DNA of 44,173 bases from Paludibacteraceae bacterium (GCA_017553575.1 JAFZKQ010000026.1:1-44173), one strand, 5' to 3'. Shown: positions 33,942-43,725, counted from the first letter of the stretch. Translations and numbers: made by a program. Notes: generated by a model from the sequence alone, not told the origin.

Positions 33942-35465
33942 ATGAAGGTGAATATTATTGGAGCGGGCGTTGCAGGATTGGCGGCAGGTATCTATTTGCA
34001 GAAGAACGGCATTCAGACTGAGATTTTTGAGCAGCATACGGTGGCAGGCGGACTCTGTGCAGGCTGGCGGCGTGGCGATTATCTGATCAATGGCTGTATG
34101 CATTGGCTGTTGGGTAGCCACGAGGGAATTTCGTTCAATACCTTTTGGCGGGAGATCATCGATTTGGATTCCATCGAATTCAAGTACCATGAGGAACGGG
34201 TGGTGTTTGATGTGCCAGGTTTGCAGGATCGTTATGGAAATACGGTTTTCCATTTTTATAATGATATAGACGTTTTCGAGAAATATCTTTTGGACATAGC
34301 TCCGGAGGACGAATCCTCCATTCGGTTGTGGATGAACCAAGTCCGCTTTGTCGGAAAATACTTGGATCGTTTGCCACCTGTCTTTTATGACGAGCCGTGG
34401 TGGAAAGGACTTTTGCATAAGATGCAGTTGTCCAGCTTGTTTCCCATGCTTTTTTTCATGCTCCGTTGGCGTAAACTGACGAATTGGCAATTTGCCGAGC
34501 GCTTTAAGAATCCTTTCTTGCGCAAGGCCATCGTGCTGTTGTACGAGAAGGAGATGCCACTCACGATACTCTTTTTCGTGCAGAGTTATGCGAACGAGGG
34601 CGTGGCGGGTTATCCGCAGGGAGGCTCTTTGCCTTTCGCCCAGAAGTTGACGGAATCCTATCTGCAGAAGGGCGGAAAGCTCCGTCTGGGGACAGAAGTG
34701 GAGCGCATCGAGGTCGAAAACGGGAAGGCCAAGGCGCTACGGTTGAAGGATGGAACGTTGGAGGCTTGTGATTATGTGGTCTCTGCGGGCGATTGGAATT
34801 GGACCATTTTCAGTGCCTTGGGGGGACGTTATCTCTCGAAAGGGCAGGAACAGTTGCGTGTTCCGAAAAAGGAGCAAATTTTCTATTCTTTCTGCATCCT
34901 CTATTTGGGCGTGGATTACGATATGGGCAATCTTCCGCATTTTATTCGCTATGATATGGGCGAAAAGTTCCAATCTCCGGACGGAACGGAGTACGAACGT
35001 TTGGAGGTGCACATCTACAATTATGATTCCTCCATGGCTCCGTCGGGCAAATCGCTCTTGGCCATCGATTTCCAAACTCGCGAAGGCGACTATTGGATCT
35101 CCTTGCGTCAGAACGATTACGAGGAGTATAAACGGCAGAAACGCCAATTTGAACAGAAAGTGATTTCGCTCTTGTCGAGGAAGTTGGGCGACGATTTCCC
35201 GTCCCATGTGGAGATGTCGGACATGACAACGCCAGCGACCTACTATCGCTATACCCGTAATTATAGGGGAAGTTCGCAAGGGTGGACACCTCAAAATAAT
35301 GTCTTGCTACGCTTGCCGATCTCCAATCGAGTAGAGGGGGTTGACAATCTCTATTTGGCTGGGCATTGGATGGAGGCAGGCGGCGGATTGCCGATCGCGT
35401 TGAAGTCTGCCCGAGACACGGCGTGGGCTTTGTCTAAGCGAATCAAAGGAAAATTTGTTGTTTGA
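33942..35465 (+). CDS. Phytoene-dehydrogenase-like FAD-dependent oxidoreductase
   Basis: A 507-residue flavoprotein of the phytoene desaturase / amine oxidase superfamily (COG1233 type). The N-terminal dinucleotide fold is NIIGAGVAGLAAGIYL with 'GGLCAGWRRGDYLINGC' just after it. The C-terminal FAD motif is 'NLYLAGHWMEAGGGLPIAL'. The middle part has the substrate lobe with a conserved 'GYPQGGSLPFAQKL'. Members act on isoprenoid or fatty compounds, or are of unknown role in gut Bacteroidales. There are no carotenoid genes around it. Stop and start spacing with mltG suggest one operon. Confidence 0.87.
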   Translation: MKVNIIGAGVAGLAAGIYLQKNGIQTEIFEQHTVAGGLCAGWRRGDYLINGCMHWLLGSHEGISFNTFWREIIDLDSIEFKYHEERVVFDVPGLQDRYGNTVFHFYNDIDVFEKYLLDIAPEDESSIRLWMNQVRFVGKYLDRLPPVFYDEPWWKGLLHKMQLSSLFPMLFFMLRWRKLTNWQFAERFKNPFLRKAIVLLYEKEMPLTILFFVQSYANEGVAGYPQGGSLPFAQKLTESYLQKGGKLRLGTEVERIEVENGKAKALRLKDGTLEACDYVVSAGDWNWTIFSALGGRYLSKGQEQLRVPKKEQIFYSFCILYLGVDYDMGNLPHFIRYDMGEKFQSPDGTEYERLEVHIYNYDSSMAPSGKSLLAIDFQTREGDYWISLRQNDYEEYKRQKRQFEQKVISLLSRKLGDDFPSHVEMSDMTTPATYYRYTRNYRGSSQGWTPQNNVLLRLPISNRVEGVDNLYLAGHWMEAGGGLPIALKSARDTAWALSKRIKGKFVV

Positions 35466-35601
35466 GAGGCTTATCTTCCATCTCTTTTTGAAAAATGAAT
35501 TAATTTTGTGGTGTTTTAGATTGCTGCCCTTTTCTCTTGGATGTGGACTTGAAAAAAAGGTGACAATCATTCGATTATAGATTTATAAGAGGTAAAACAA
35601 T

Positions 35602-36456
35602 ATGGGAAAAGGTATAAGAAAGTGGTATGTCCGCAAGGATGAAACGCCAACGGAATTTGAAAAAAAGATGATGTTTTATGAAAGTCGTGGCTTCATTGTG
35701 CCAAGCCGAAAACTGATTAAGACACCAGAACAGATAGATGGAATCAGGCGCAGTGGAGTGGTAAACACGGGTATTCTCGATATGCTGACGCAGGAAATCA
35801 AGGCAGGCATGACTACGGAGCAGATCGATCGTTTGGTCTATGATTATACCGTATCGCATGGGGCTGTTCCTGCTCCGTTGAATTACGAGGGCTTCCCGAA
35901 GAGTGTCTGTGTCTCCATCAACGAGGTGGTTTGCCATGGTATTCCAAGTCCGAATGTCTTTTTGAAAGAGGGTGATATTGTGAACGTGGATGTTTCGACC
36001 ATTTTGGACGGTTACTATTCAGATGCGTCGCGGATGTTCTGCATCGGGGAAATCTCTCCTGAAAAGCAACGCTTGGTAGATGTGACGAAGGAGTGTTTGA
36101 AGATCGGAATGGAGGCTGCAAAGCCTTTCGGATTTGTGGGCGACATCGGTTCTGCTATCGAGGCGCACGCTAAGAAGAACGGTTATTCGGTGGTTCGTGA
36201 CCTTTGTGGACATGGCGTGGGACTTGCGTTCCATGAGGAGCCTCAGGTGGAGCATTTCGGAAAGCCAAAGACCGGTATGATGTTGGTTCCAGGTATGGTC
36301 TTTACCATCGAACCGATGATTAACATGGGAAAGAAGGATGTCCGTTTCAGCCGTATAGATGGATGGACGGTCACTACTTGTGACGGTCTCCCTTCCGCTC
36401 AGTGGGAACATACGTTCTTGATGACGGAAAACGGTTTGGAAATTTTGACATATTAA
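35602..36456 (+). CDS. map: Methionine aminopeptidase type I
   Basis: Removes the initiator methionine from nascent proteins; metal-dependent and cytoplasmic. There are 284 residues, about 20 more than the E. coli enzyme because of an N-terminal charged extension (MGKGIRKWYVRKDETPTE). The five metal ligands are in their usual settings: Asp in 'NVDVSTILDGYYSDASR' (two), His in 'GHGVGLAFHEEPQ', Glu in 'FTIEPMIN' and Glu in 'AQWEHTFLM'. A -7-like TAATTTTG lies at 35501-35508, so it may have its own promoter. It is followed by a hairpin. Confidence 0.96.
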   Translation: MGKGIRKWYVRKDETPTEFEKKMMFYESRGFIVPSRKLIKTPEQIDGIRRSGVVNTGILDMLTQEIKAGMTTEQIDRLVYDYTVSHGAVPAPLNYEGFPKSVCVSINEVVCHGIPSPNVFLKEGDIVNVDVSTILDGYYSDASRMFCIGEISPEKQRLVDVTKECLKIGMEAAKPFGFVGDIGSAIEAHAKKNGYSVVRDLCGHGVGLAFHEEPQVEHFGKPKTGMMLVPGMVFTIEPMINMGKKDVRFSRIDGWTVTTCDGLPSAQWEHTFLMTENGLEILTY

Positions 36457-36464
36457 TAGAAAAA

Positions 36465-36515
36465 CGCCCTGTCTATACTATGCGGTCTGGAACGGACGGC
36501 GGTATGGGCAGGGCG
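36465..36515 (+). terminator. Hairpin after map
   Basis: CGCCCTGTCTATAC (36465-36478) pairs with GTATGGGCAGGGCG (36502-36515), 14 pairs with two G-U, over a 23-base loop. Only a weak T-rich stretch follows. It probably acts as a terminator for map. Confidence 0.65.
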
Positions 36516-36565
36516 GATTGTTTTGTGGAATAATTCAATTTTAGTAGTTTGCTCTCTCCCCAACA

Positions 36566-37159
36566 TTACAGATTTGATTTCTTGCTTAACGTCACCAGAA
36601 AATCAAAATTGGAGAAGTCATGACGAAGTGCAGACCTTTTGGTTTCGTTATTCTGCTCTTTCCAGAAGTCTGTCCAAATGACGGGCTCTCCTTCAATAGT
36701 GACAATTGAGGTTTTGTAAAAACCTATTTTGCGAGTATTGCATTTTGCGATTATAGGCACGCAAAATATCTTTAATACGTCTTTTGATTTTGGACGGGTG
36801 TATTTTTTTATTGTTTTCGTTTGAATCATTTTTCGGTTCTTGTATAGTCGCCATGCTATAGGATCTTCTTTGGAATATTTAGCTATAGGGAACTCTACAA
36901 TGCTTTCGTTGTCTATATCTGGATCATTTAGACAATACAAATGGAATGAATCCACAAATAATGGTTTCATGTCTTTCTCAAAATTGTTGTTGCCACATGA
37001 ATCAAAAGGCACAATCCATACATGATCAGCAGTGCCGTGTTGGAAATTATGTGTTTGATAGACCCTATTGAAGAAAAACACGAGATAGTGTTCTTCTGTT
37101 TGTCCCATTGCAATAGATGTGAAAAGGGACAGGTATGTGATGAGTAATAATTGTTTCAT
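36566..37159 (-). CDS. Hypothetical secreted protein
   Basis: The frame opens 12 codons earlier, but the Met at 37159 begins a proper signal peptide (MKQLLLITYLSLFTS, cleavage near AMGQ), so that start is preferred, giving 197 residues. The mature protein is Lys-, Asp- and Phe-rich with a few Cys and no known domain. Its AT-rich composition and style match the small exported proteins of the left island. With the remnant upstream (37226-37414) it makes a second small accessory patch set between the housekeeping gene map and the sodium-pump operon. Confidence 0.68.
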   Translation of the reverse strand: MKQLLLITYLSLFTSIAMGQTEEHYLVFFFNRVYQTHNFQHGTADHVWIVPFDSCGNNNFEKDMKPLFVDSFHLYCLNDPDIDNESIVEFPIAKYSKEDPIAWRLYKNRKMIQTKTIKKYTRPKSKDVLKIFCVPIIAKCNTRKIGFYKTSIVTIEGEPVIWTDFWKEQNNETKRSALRHDFSNFDFLVTLSKKSNL

Positions 37160-37225
37160 TTTTTCTTCTCTTAAATAGGTCTGTTGGGGCGACACGTTGA
37201 ATACAAATCCTTTTTTACAAACCGC

Positions 37226-37414
37226 TTAATGTATTTGTAAAGATACTTCTTTTCTTTGACAACTGATGTTGGTTGCCCAAAAATCATAGATGGATTTTTT
37301 CGTTTCCTCATTGTCTTGCCTTGGGATAGCCTCTTCTGTGGATAATCGTATGCGCCATGCCCTTGACGAGTTGTAACAATCTATTACCTCTATGCACCAT
37401 TCATGAAAAACATC
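37226..37414 (-). pseudogene. C-terminal gene fragment, no start codon
   Basis: On the minus strand a frame opens after a TAA and reads about 62 convincing residues, including FHEWCIEVIDCYNSSRAWRI and RQDNEETKKSIYDFWATN, to a TAA at 37226-37228. There is no Met at its front. It is probably the tail of a deleted accessory gene. The rest of the 37160-37567 gap holds only the promoter-like box before oadG. Confidence 0.4.
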
Positions 37415-37523
37415 TTACGATTAATCCTTCTTAATCTTTCTGTTTTATCTTTTTTGCCTACGGAAAATAAATTCTTATTCTTCAAAAAAATTGAGAGACA
37501 TTTCCTTCTCCTGTTTTTTTTAT

Positions 37524-37531
37524 TATTTTTG
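37524..37531 (+). promoter_or_regulatory. Predicted -7 box before the sodium-pump operon
   Basis: TATTTTTG fits TAnnTTTG, 37 bases before oadG, with no clear TTTG box upstream. Confidence 0.45.
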
Positions 37532-37567
37532 CAAAACATAGAATAAAATGTTTTAAAATGTATTTTT

Positions 37568-37840
37568 ATGCAGTTTAATTTCGATAATTTCATAGATGCT
37601 CTCACTTTAATGGGAGTGGGTATTGCAACCGTATTTGCCGTGTTGCTGTTGATTATTTTTCTTGGCAACCTGTTGGTTTCTTTCATCAACAAGTATATGC
37701 CGGAGGAAGAACCTAAGCAGAGTGCGGCTGGCGTACCCGCATCATCAGCCGTTGATCCCAACGTTGTCATGGCAATCAATCTTGCTATCGGCAAATTGAC
37801 TGGTGGAAAGTCCAAAGCAGAGAAAATAGAGAAAATATAA
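37568..37840 (+). CDS. oadG: Oxaloacetate decarboxylase gamma subunit (OadG family)
   Basis: The small membrane subunit that holds the alpha and beta subunits of the sodium pump together. Its 90 residues have one membrane helix (about 14-35, 'MGVGIATVFAVLLLIIFLGN') typical of OadG, then a polar Pro/Ala-rich tail ending in a lysine-rich helix. The gene is first in a tight three-gene operon (18 bases to alpha, 8 from alpha to beta). The assignment rests on size, the membrane segment pattern and the neighbours. Confidence 0.88.
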   Translation: MQFNFDNFIDALTLMGVGIATVFAVLLLIIFLGNLLVSFINKYMPEEEPKQSAAGVPASSAVDPNVVMAINLAIGKLTGGKSKAEKIEKI

Positions 37841-37858
37841 AACAGAATAAAATCAAAA

Positions 37859-39697
37859 ATGGCTAAAGAAGTAAAATTCAGTCTCGTTTTCAGAGATATG
37901 TGGCAAGCTGCAGGTAAGTATGTACCTCGCGTTGACCAATTGACAAAAGTAGCTCCTGCAATCATTAAGATGGGTTGCTTCGACCGAGTAGAAACCAATG
38001 GTGGTGGTTTCGAACAAGTTAATCTCCTCTATGGAGAGAATCCAAATAAGGCTGTTCGTGAGTGGACGAAGCCATTCCACGAGGCGGGCATCCAAACCCA
38101 CATGTTGGACCGTGCATTGAACGGACTCCGTATGAGCCCAGTCCCTGCCGATGTCCGCAAGTTGTTCTATGTAGTAAAGAAAAAACAGGGTACTGATATC
38201 ACTCGTACGTTCTGTGGTTTGAACGATACGCGTAACATCATCCCTTCTATCGGATATGCTCATGCTGGTGGCATGATTTCTCAATGTTGTCTTTGCATCA
38301 CTTATTCTCCTATCCATACCGTTGAGTACTATACGAAAATGGCTAAGGAGTTGATTGATGCTGGTTGTGACGAAATCTGTTTGAAGGATATGGCTGGTAT
38401 CGGCCGTCCTGCTTTCTTGGGCGAATTGACCCGCAACATCAAGGCTATCAAGGATATCACTATTCAATACCATAGCCACGCAGGCCCTGGTTTCAACATG
38501 GCTTCCATCTTGGAGGTTTGTAAGGCTGGTTGCGACTATGTCGATGTTGGTATGGAGCCTCTTTCTTGGGGTACGGGCCACGCTGATGTCATCGCTGTTC
38601 AGGCTATGTTGAAGGACGCTGGTTTCAAGGTGAAGGAGATCAATATGGAGGCTTACATGGAGGCTCGTACGTTGATCCAAGAGATGATGGACGACTTCTT
38701 GGGTTACTACATCCCTGCTCGTAACCGTATGATGAACTCGTTGTTGATCGGTCCTGGTCTTCCTGGCGGTATGATGGGTTCTTTGATGACGGACTTGGAG
38801 ACTAACCTTGAGTCTATCAACAAGTGGAAGGAGAAGAACGGCAAGCCTAAGATGAGCCAAGATGAATTGTTGATCAAGTTGTTCGACGAGGTAAAATATG
38901 TATGGCCTATGATGGGTTATCCTTGCTTGGTGACTCCATTTTCCCAATATGTAAAGAACATGGCGTTGATGAACGTTATGCAGATGGAGAAGGGCAAAGA
39001 GCGTTGGTCTATGATTGCTGACGATATTTGGGACATGATGTTGGGCAAGTCTGGTAAGTTGCCTGGCGAGTTGGCTCCTGAATTGGTGGCAAGGGCAAAA
39101 GAGCAAGGCCGTGAATTCCATACGGAGGATCCTCAAAGCAACTATCCTGACGCACTTGATACTTTCCGTGAGGAGATGAAGAAAGAGGGTTGGGATTTCG
39201 GCCAAGACGACGAGGAGTTGTTCGAGTTGGCTATGCACCCACAACAATACCGTGCGTATAAGTCAGGTAAGGCAAAGGCTGATTTCTTGGCTGACCTTGA
39301 AGATCGTAAGGCTAAGAAGGCTGCAGGAAAGGGCGGCGTAGCGTTGCCTCAGACGGTTACGGTTGACGTGAACGGTGTGAAGTACAACGTGACGATCGGT
39401 GCGAACAATGGTGCTCCTGCCGCTTCTGCCGGTGCTCCTGCTGCTGCAGCTGCTGCTCCAGGTGAGGGCAATGACTTGACTTCTCCATTGGAAGGTAAAT
39501 TCTACTTGGTGAAGAATTCAGGCGATACACCAGTCAAGGTGGGCGATACGGTGAAGAAGGGTCAAGTGGTTTGCTACGTTGAGGCCATGAAGACGTTCAA
39601 CGCTATTGCTGCTGAATGTGACGGTGTCGTTACCCAAATCTGTTTGACAAGTGGTTCTTCTGTATCGGAAGATGATGTGTTGATGAAAATTAAATAA
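37859..39697 (+). CDS. oadA: Oxaloacetate decarboxylase alpha subunit with biotin domain
   Basis: A cytoplasmic carboxyltransferase that moves CO2 from oxaloacetate to biotin. It has 612 residues in three parts. The first is a TIM-barrel carboxyltransferase (about 1-300) with 'EICLKDMAGIG' (carbamylated Lys) and the metal-binding 'YHSHAGPGFN'. A conserved helical domain (about 300-500) follows. Last come an Ala/Pro linker and a biotinyl domain with Lys578 in VEAMKT. The usual RDAHQS near the start reads RDMWQA; I remember the same change in other Bacteroidales. Codon use is that of a highly expressed gene. It works with the beta and gamma subunits beside it, coupling decarboxylation to Na+ export. 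Confidence 0.93.
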   Translation: MAKEVKFSLVFRDMWQAAGKYVPRVDQLTKVAPAIIKMGCFDRVETNGGGFEQVNLLYGENPNKAVREWTKPFHEAGIQTHMLDRALNGLRMSPVPADVRKLFYVVKKKQGTDITRTFCGLNDTRNIIPSIGYAHAGGMISQCCLCITYSPIHTVEYYTKMAKELIDAGCDEICLKDMAGIGRPAFLGELTRNIKAIKDITIQYHSHAGPGFNMASILEVCKAGCDYVDVGMEPLSWGTGHADVIAVQAMLKDAGFKVKEINMEAYMEARTLIQEMMDDFLGYYIPARNRMMNSLLIGPGLPGGMMGSLMTDLETNLESINKWKEKNGKPKMSQDELLIKLFDEVKYVWPMMGYPCLVTPFSQYVKNMALMNVMQMEKGKERWSMIADDIWDMMLGKSGKLPGELAPELVARAKEQGREFHTEDPQSNYPDALDTFREEMKKEGWDFGQDDEELFELAMHPQQYRAYKSGKAKADFLADLEDRKAKKAAGKGGVALPQTVTVDVNGVKYNVTIGANNGAPAASAGAPAAAAAAPGEGNDLTSPLEGKFYLVKNSGDTPVKVGDTVKKGQVVCYVEAMKTFNAIAAECDGVVTQICLTSGSSVSEDDVLMKIK

Positions 39698-39705
39698 TTT
39701 GCGTC

Positions 39706-41103
39706 ATGGATAGCATGTTTGAAAAAATATATCGTATGACGGCGATCGATAACTTGGTTTACGATCCCTCGTACATCATAATGATTCTATTGGCCTTCTT
39801 TTTGCTCTATTTGGGTATCAAGAAGCAATATGAACCCTTGTTGTTGATTCCGATCTCTTTTGGTGTGTTGATCGCCAACTTCCCTGGAGGAGAGATGGGT
39901 GTGCTTGCCGTTAATGGTGTCGGCGAGATTTTCCGAATCTCAAACGAGGCTTTGGGAAATGGACTCGGTGATGGCTTCCAAACGGTCAATTTGGTGGGAG
40001 GCGTTGAGCAAATGTCCGAGGGACTTGTCCAAGTCGGAAAATTGTTCTACGATCCGATGGAGAAGGGTAATGAGATCCTTCAAAATGCGGCTCTTACGTC
40101 TCAAATCAAGATTTATGAGATTTGGTCCATGCCTTTGCATGACATTGCGCACGAGTTCGGTATTATGAACTATATTTACTACGCGTTGATTAAGTCTGGT
40201 TTGCTTCCTCCAATCATCTTTATGGGTGTGGGTGCGTTGACAGACTTTGGTCCTATGTTGCGTAATTTGAAGTTGGCCATCTTTGGTGCAGGTGCTCAAT
40301 TTGGTATCTTCGCTGTCTTGTTGGTGGCAAGCCAATTCTTCACAATGCAGGAGGCTGGTTCTTTGGCTATCATCGGTGGTGCCGACGGTCCGACGGCTAT
40401 CTTCACAACGTTGAAGTTGGCTCCTCACATGTTGGGTCCTATCGCTATTGCGGCTTACTCTTATATGGCTTTGGTTCCTGTCATCGTTCCTTTGGTGGTT
40501 CGTTTGACATGTACTGAGAAAGAGTTGAAGATCAACATGAAGCAACAAGATAAGTTGTATCCTTCAAAGCAGGAGTTCAAGAACATGGGAACGTTGAAGA
40601 TTATTTTCCCTATCGCTGTGACGGTTATCGTGGCAATCATCGTTCCAGATGCTATCTCTTTGGTGGGTATGTTGATGTTCGGTAACTTGATTAAGGAGAT
40701 CGGTAACAACACTTCTCGTTTGTTCAGCGTTGCATCAAACGGTATCATGAATGCTGCTACTATCTTCTTGGGCTTGTCTGTAGGTGCTACCATGACGGTT
40801 GATGCCTTCTTGAACTGGAATACAATCGGTATCGTGGCTGGTGGTTTCTGTGCATTCGGATTCTCCATCTTCGGTGGTATTCTGTTGGTGAAGATAATGA
40901 ACCTCTTCTCCAAGAAGCAGATCAATCCATTGGTGGGTGCAACTGGTTTGAGTGCTGTTCCAATGGCTTCCCGTGTTGCTAACGACATCGCCTTGAAGTA
41001 TGATTCACGTAACCACGTGTTGAACTACTGTATGTCAAGTAACGTTGCCGGTGTGATCGGTTCAGCTGTTGCTGCTGGTATCTTGATTAAGTTCTTGGGA
41101 TAA
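39706..41103 (+). CDS. oadB: Oxaloacetate decarboxylase beta subunit, Na+ translocating
   Basis: The membrane subunit that decarboxylates carboxybiotin and pumps Na+ out. Its 465 residues have about nine to ten membrane segments. Diagnostic sites are GGADGPT (224-230, with the key Asp227), 'FLGVGAMTDFGP'-like 'FMGVGALTDFGPML' and the C-terminal 'NPLVGATGLSAVPMASRVAN'. A hydrophilic insertion of about 60 residues (roughly 78-145) lies between the first helices compared with the 430-residue enzymes of Gram-negative enterics. It is last in the operon, with a strong terminator 20 bases after the stop. Confidence 0.95.
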   Translation: MDSMFEKIYRMTAIDNLVYDPSYIIMILLAFFLLYLGIKKQYEPLLLIPISFGVLIANFPGGEMGVLAVNGVGEIFRISNEALGNGLGDGFQTVNLVGGVEQMSEGLVQVGKLFYDPMEKGNEILQNAALTSQIKIYEIWSMPLHDIAHEFGIMNYIYYALIKSGLLPPIIFMGVGALTDFGPMLRNLKLAIFGAGAQFGIFAVLLVASQFFTMQEAGSLAIIGGADGPTAIFTTLKLAPHMLGPIAIAAYSYMALVPVIVPLVVRLTCTEKELKINMKQQDKLYPSKQEFKNMGTLKIIFPIAVTVIVAIIVPDAISLVGMLMFGNLIKEIGNNTSRLFSVASNGIMNAATIFLGLSVGATMTVDAFLNWNTIGIVAGGFCAFGFSIFGGILLVKIMNLFSKKQINPLVGATGLSAVPMASRVANDIALKYDSRNHVLNYCMSSNVAGVIGSAVAAGILIKFLG

Positions 41104-41122
41104 TAACCCGTTAAAATAGATT

Positions 41123-41159
41123 GGAAGGGACTGTCTGTAAAGGCGGTCCCTTTCTTTTT
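41123..41159 (+). terminator. Rho-independent terminator of the oad operon
   Basis: AAGGGACTGTC pairs with GGCGGTCCCTT (two G-U) over a short loop, followed by TTCTTTTT. Confidence 0.88.
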
Positions 41160-41298
41160 GGGGTGGCAGAATCACGAGCCGTTCTCTTGGACTCAAATCT
41201 CCATTGGGGAAGCGAATCCCAAGCCCATAGCCTCGAAACGACTTGTCTTTTTCTCCCTTTTATTCCTGTCGGGTAGGCAGTGAAAGAGTAGTGTAAAA

Positions 41299-41330
41299 TT
41301 TGCCATTGCGTTTTTTTTGCATTAATTTTG
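41299..41330 (+). promoter_or_regulatory. Predicted purM promoter
   Basis: TTTG (41299-41302), exactly 20 bases of spacer and TAATTTTG (41323-41330). This is the best full promoter match in the window. The leader to purM is about 55 bases. Confidence 0.75.
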
Positions 41331-41391
41331 CAATCAAGTTCCGTTCTAAGCGATGGAATGACCTAATTCTTGATAAAACAATAAGTTAGAT

Positions 41392-42558
41392 ATGAGTGAT
41401 CAAAGGTATAATTTGCGCGGAGTCTCAGCGGGCAAAGAGGATGTTCACAATGCGATAAAGAACATTGATAAGGGTATTTTCCCTAAGGCATTTTGCAAAA
41501 TCATCCCTGATATTTTAGGCGGTGATCCTGAATATTGTAACATCATGCATGCTGATGGTGCGGGTACGAAATCATCCCTCGCTTATATTTATTGGAAAGA
41601 GACGGGCGACCTCTCCGTATGGAAGGGTATTGCTCAAGATGCGCTCATCATGAACATCGACGACCTTTTGTGCGTCGGCGCAACGGATAATATCCTTGTC
41701 TCTTCAACCATCGGACGAAACAAGTTGTTGGTTCCCGGTGAGGTTATTTCGGCTATTATCAACGGAACGGACGAACTGCTTGCAGAATTGCGTGAGATGG
41801 GCGTCGGTGTGTATGCTACGGGTGGTGAAACGGCTGATGTGGGCGACTTGGTTCGTACCATCATTGTCGATAGCACAGTGACTTGCCGTATGAAGCGTGC
41901 GGATGTCGTGAATAACGCCAATATCCGTCCTGGTGACGTGATTGTGGGCCTTGCTTCTTACGGAAAGGCAACCTACGAGAAAGAGTACAACGGCGGAATG
42001 GGTAGCAATGGCTTGACGTCGGCTCGCCATGATGTCTTCTCTAAGTACATCGCAGAGAAGTATCCTGAGAGTTTTGATGCGGCAGTCCCTTCTGAGTTGG
42101 TCTATTCGGGTGGATTGAAATTGACGGACGCTGTTGCTGATTGTCCTCTCAATGCAGGAAAGATGGTACTTTCCCCAACAAGGACCTATGCGCCTGTCAT
42201 CAAAAAGATATTGGATAGGCTTCGTCCACAAATCCATGGTATGGTGCATTGCTCGGGTGGTGCACAGACGAAGGTGCTCCATTTCGTGGACAACGTAAAA
42301 GTGGTGAAGGATAACTTGTTCCCTGTTCCTCCTTTGTTCAAGACGATTAAGGAGCAGTCGGGTACCGATTGGCAGGAGATGTACAAGGTCTTCAACATGG
42401 GTCACCGTATGGAGATTTATATCTCTCCAGAACATGCGGAAGAGGTGATTGCAATTTCGAAGAGTTTCGGTATCGATGCCCAAATTATCGGTCGAATCGA
42501 GGCTTCTGACAAGAAGGAATTGCTTATCGAAAGTGAATTCGGAACATTTAGATATTAA
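41392..42558 (+). CDS. purM: Phosphoribosylformylglycinamidine cyclo-ligase (AIR synthase)
   Basis: Makes the imidazole ring of purines: FGAM plus ATP to AIR. The 388 residues match the longer Bacteroidota form. Visible are 'HADGAGTKSSLAY' (substrate and ATP loop), 'DALIMNIDDLLCVGA' and 'ATGGETADVGD', followed by 'GLASYGKATYEKEYNGGMGSNG'-type residues of the PurM/ThiL fold. It has its own good promoter. Paired with prfA downstream (81-base gap), the order known from Bacteroides genomes. Confidence 0.96.
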   Translation: MSDQRYNLRGVSAGKEDVHNAIKNIDKGIFPKAFCKIIPDILGGDPEYCNIMHADGAGTKSSLAYIYWKETGDLSVWKGIAQDALIMNIDDLLCVGATDNILVSSTIGRNKLLVPGEVISAIINGTDELLAELREMGVGVYATGGETADVGDLVRTIIVDSTVTCRMKRADVVNNANIRPGDVIVGLASYGKATYEKEYNGGMGSNGLTSARHDVFSKYIAEKYPESFDAAVPSELVYSGGLKLTDAVADCPLNAGKMVLSPTRTYAPVIKKILDRLRPQIHGMVHCSGGAQTKVLHFVDNVKVVKDNLFPVPPLFKTIKEQSGTDWQEMYKVFNMGHRMEIYISPEHAEEVIAISKSFGIDAQIIGRIEASDKKELLIESEFGTFRY

Positions 42559-42639
42559 TAGATTTACTCATTAGGTGGGCTCTATAAATAGATTCGTCTT
42601 TTGCTTAGGGCTGCCATTATAGATTAGGGACAATATAGT

Positions 42640-43725
42640 ATGTCGGAAACCACGTTGCTGGCAAAATTGGATGGGTTGGAGAACAAGTTCAAGGAAATCT
42701 CCACGTTGATTACGGATCCTGCTGTGATCGCAGATATGAAACGCTTTGTCAAATTGAACAAGGAGTATAGCGATTTGGAGCAGATTATGAAGGCTCGTCA
42801 GGAGTATGTGACGATGCTGGGGCATATTGCGGAGGCAAAAGAGATTCTGGAGACGGAATCTGATCCGGAGATGCGTGAGATGGCAAAATTGGAGTTGGAT
42901 GAACTCGAACCTAAAATTCCGGCTAAAGAGGAAGAGATCAAATTGTTGTTGATTCCTGCCGATCCAGAGGACGGTAAAAACGCCATCATGGAAATCCGTG
43001 GAGGAACGGGTGGCGACGAGGCAGCTATCTTTGCTGGCGACTTGTTCCGTATGTATTCGAAATATTGTGAGTCGAAAGGCTGGCGTATCGAGGTGACCAG
43101 CTTCAACGAGGGTACTTCTGGTGGTTACAAGGAGATCATCTTTACGGTCACAGGCGAGAACGTCTACGGAACGTTGAAGTATGAGTCGGGTGTCCATCGT
43201 GTGCAGCGTGTGCCGGCTACGGAGACGCAGGGAAGAGTGCATACTTCGGCTGCGACGGTGGCTGTCCTTCCTGAGGCGGACGAGTTCGATATCGATTTGA
43301 AGGAGTCTGATATACGTACGGATATTTTCTGTGCTTCGGGTCATGGTGGTCAGTCTGTCAATACGACATACTCGGCTATCCGTTTGGTGCATATCCCTAC
43401 GGGAATTACGGTTCAGTGCCAGGACGAGAAGTCTCAGCTCAAGAACAAGGCGAAGGCAATGGTCGAATTGCGTACGCGTATCTATAACATGGAGTATCAG
43501 AAGTATTTGGACAACATCGCGTCCAAGAGAAAAACGATGGTCTCCACGGGCGACCGTTCTGCTAAAATTCGTACCTATAACTATCCGCAGGGCAGGGTGA
43601 CGGATCACCGTATCAATCTGACGCTCTATAACTTGCAAGCCATTGTGGGGGGCGATATTCAGGAAATTATCGATAAATTGATCATTGCGGAGAATGCCGA
43701 ACGATTGAAGGAAAGCGAATTGTGA
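42640..43725 (+). CDS. prfA: Peptide chain release factor 1
   Basis: Ends translation at UAA and UAG. The 361 residues are full length. The stop-codon-reading PAT tripeptide is at 192-194 ([16 protein letters not shown]) and the peptidyl-hydrolysis motif GGQ at 236-238 ([17 protein letters not shown]). PAT rather than SPF makes it RF1, not RF2. An N-terminal helical domain (1-100) and acidic 'GGTGGDEAA' loop are in place. In Bacteroides pyrF often follows prfA; here an AT-rich accessory gene follows instead. Confidence 0.97.
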   Translation: MSETTLLAKLDGLENKFKEISTLITDPAVIADMKRFVKLNKEYSDLEQIMKARQEYVTMLGHIAEAKEILETESDPEMREMAKLELDELEPKIPAKEEEIKLLLIPADPEDGKNAIMEIRGGTGGDEAAIFAGDLFRMYSKYCESKGWRIEVTSFNEGTSGGYKEIIFTVTGENVYGTLKYESGVHRVQRVPATETQGRVHTSAATVAVLPEADEFDIDLKESDIRTDIFCASGHGGQSVNTTYSAIRLVHIPTGITVQCQDEKSQLKNKAKAMVELRTRIYNMEYQKYLDNIASKRKTMVSTGDRSAKIRTYNYPQGRVTDHRINLTLYNLQAIVGGDIQEIIDKLIIAENAERLKESEL

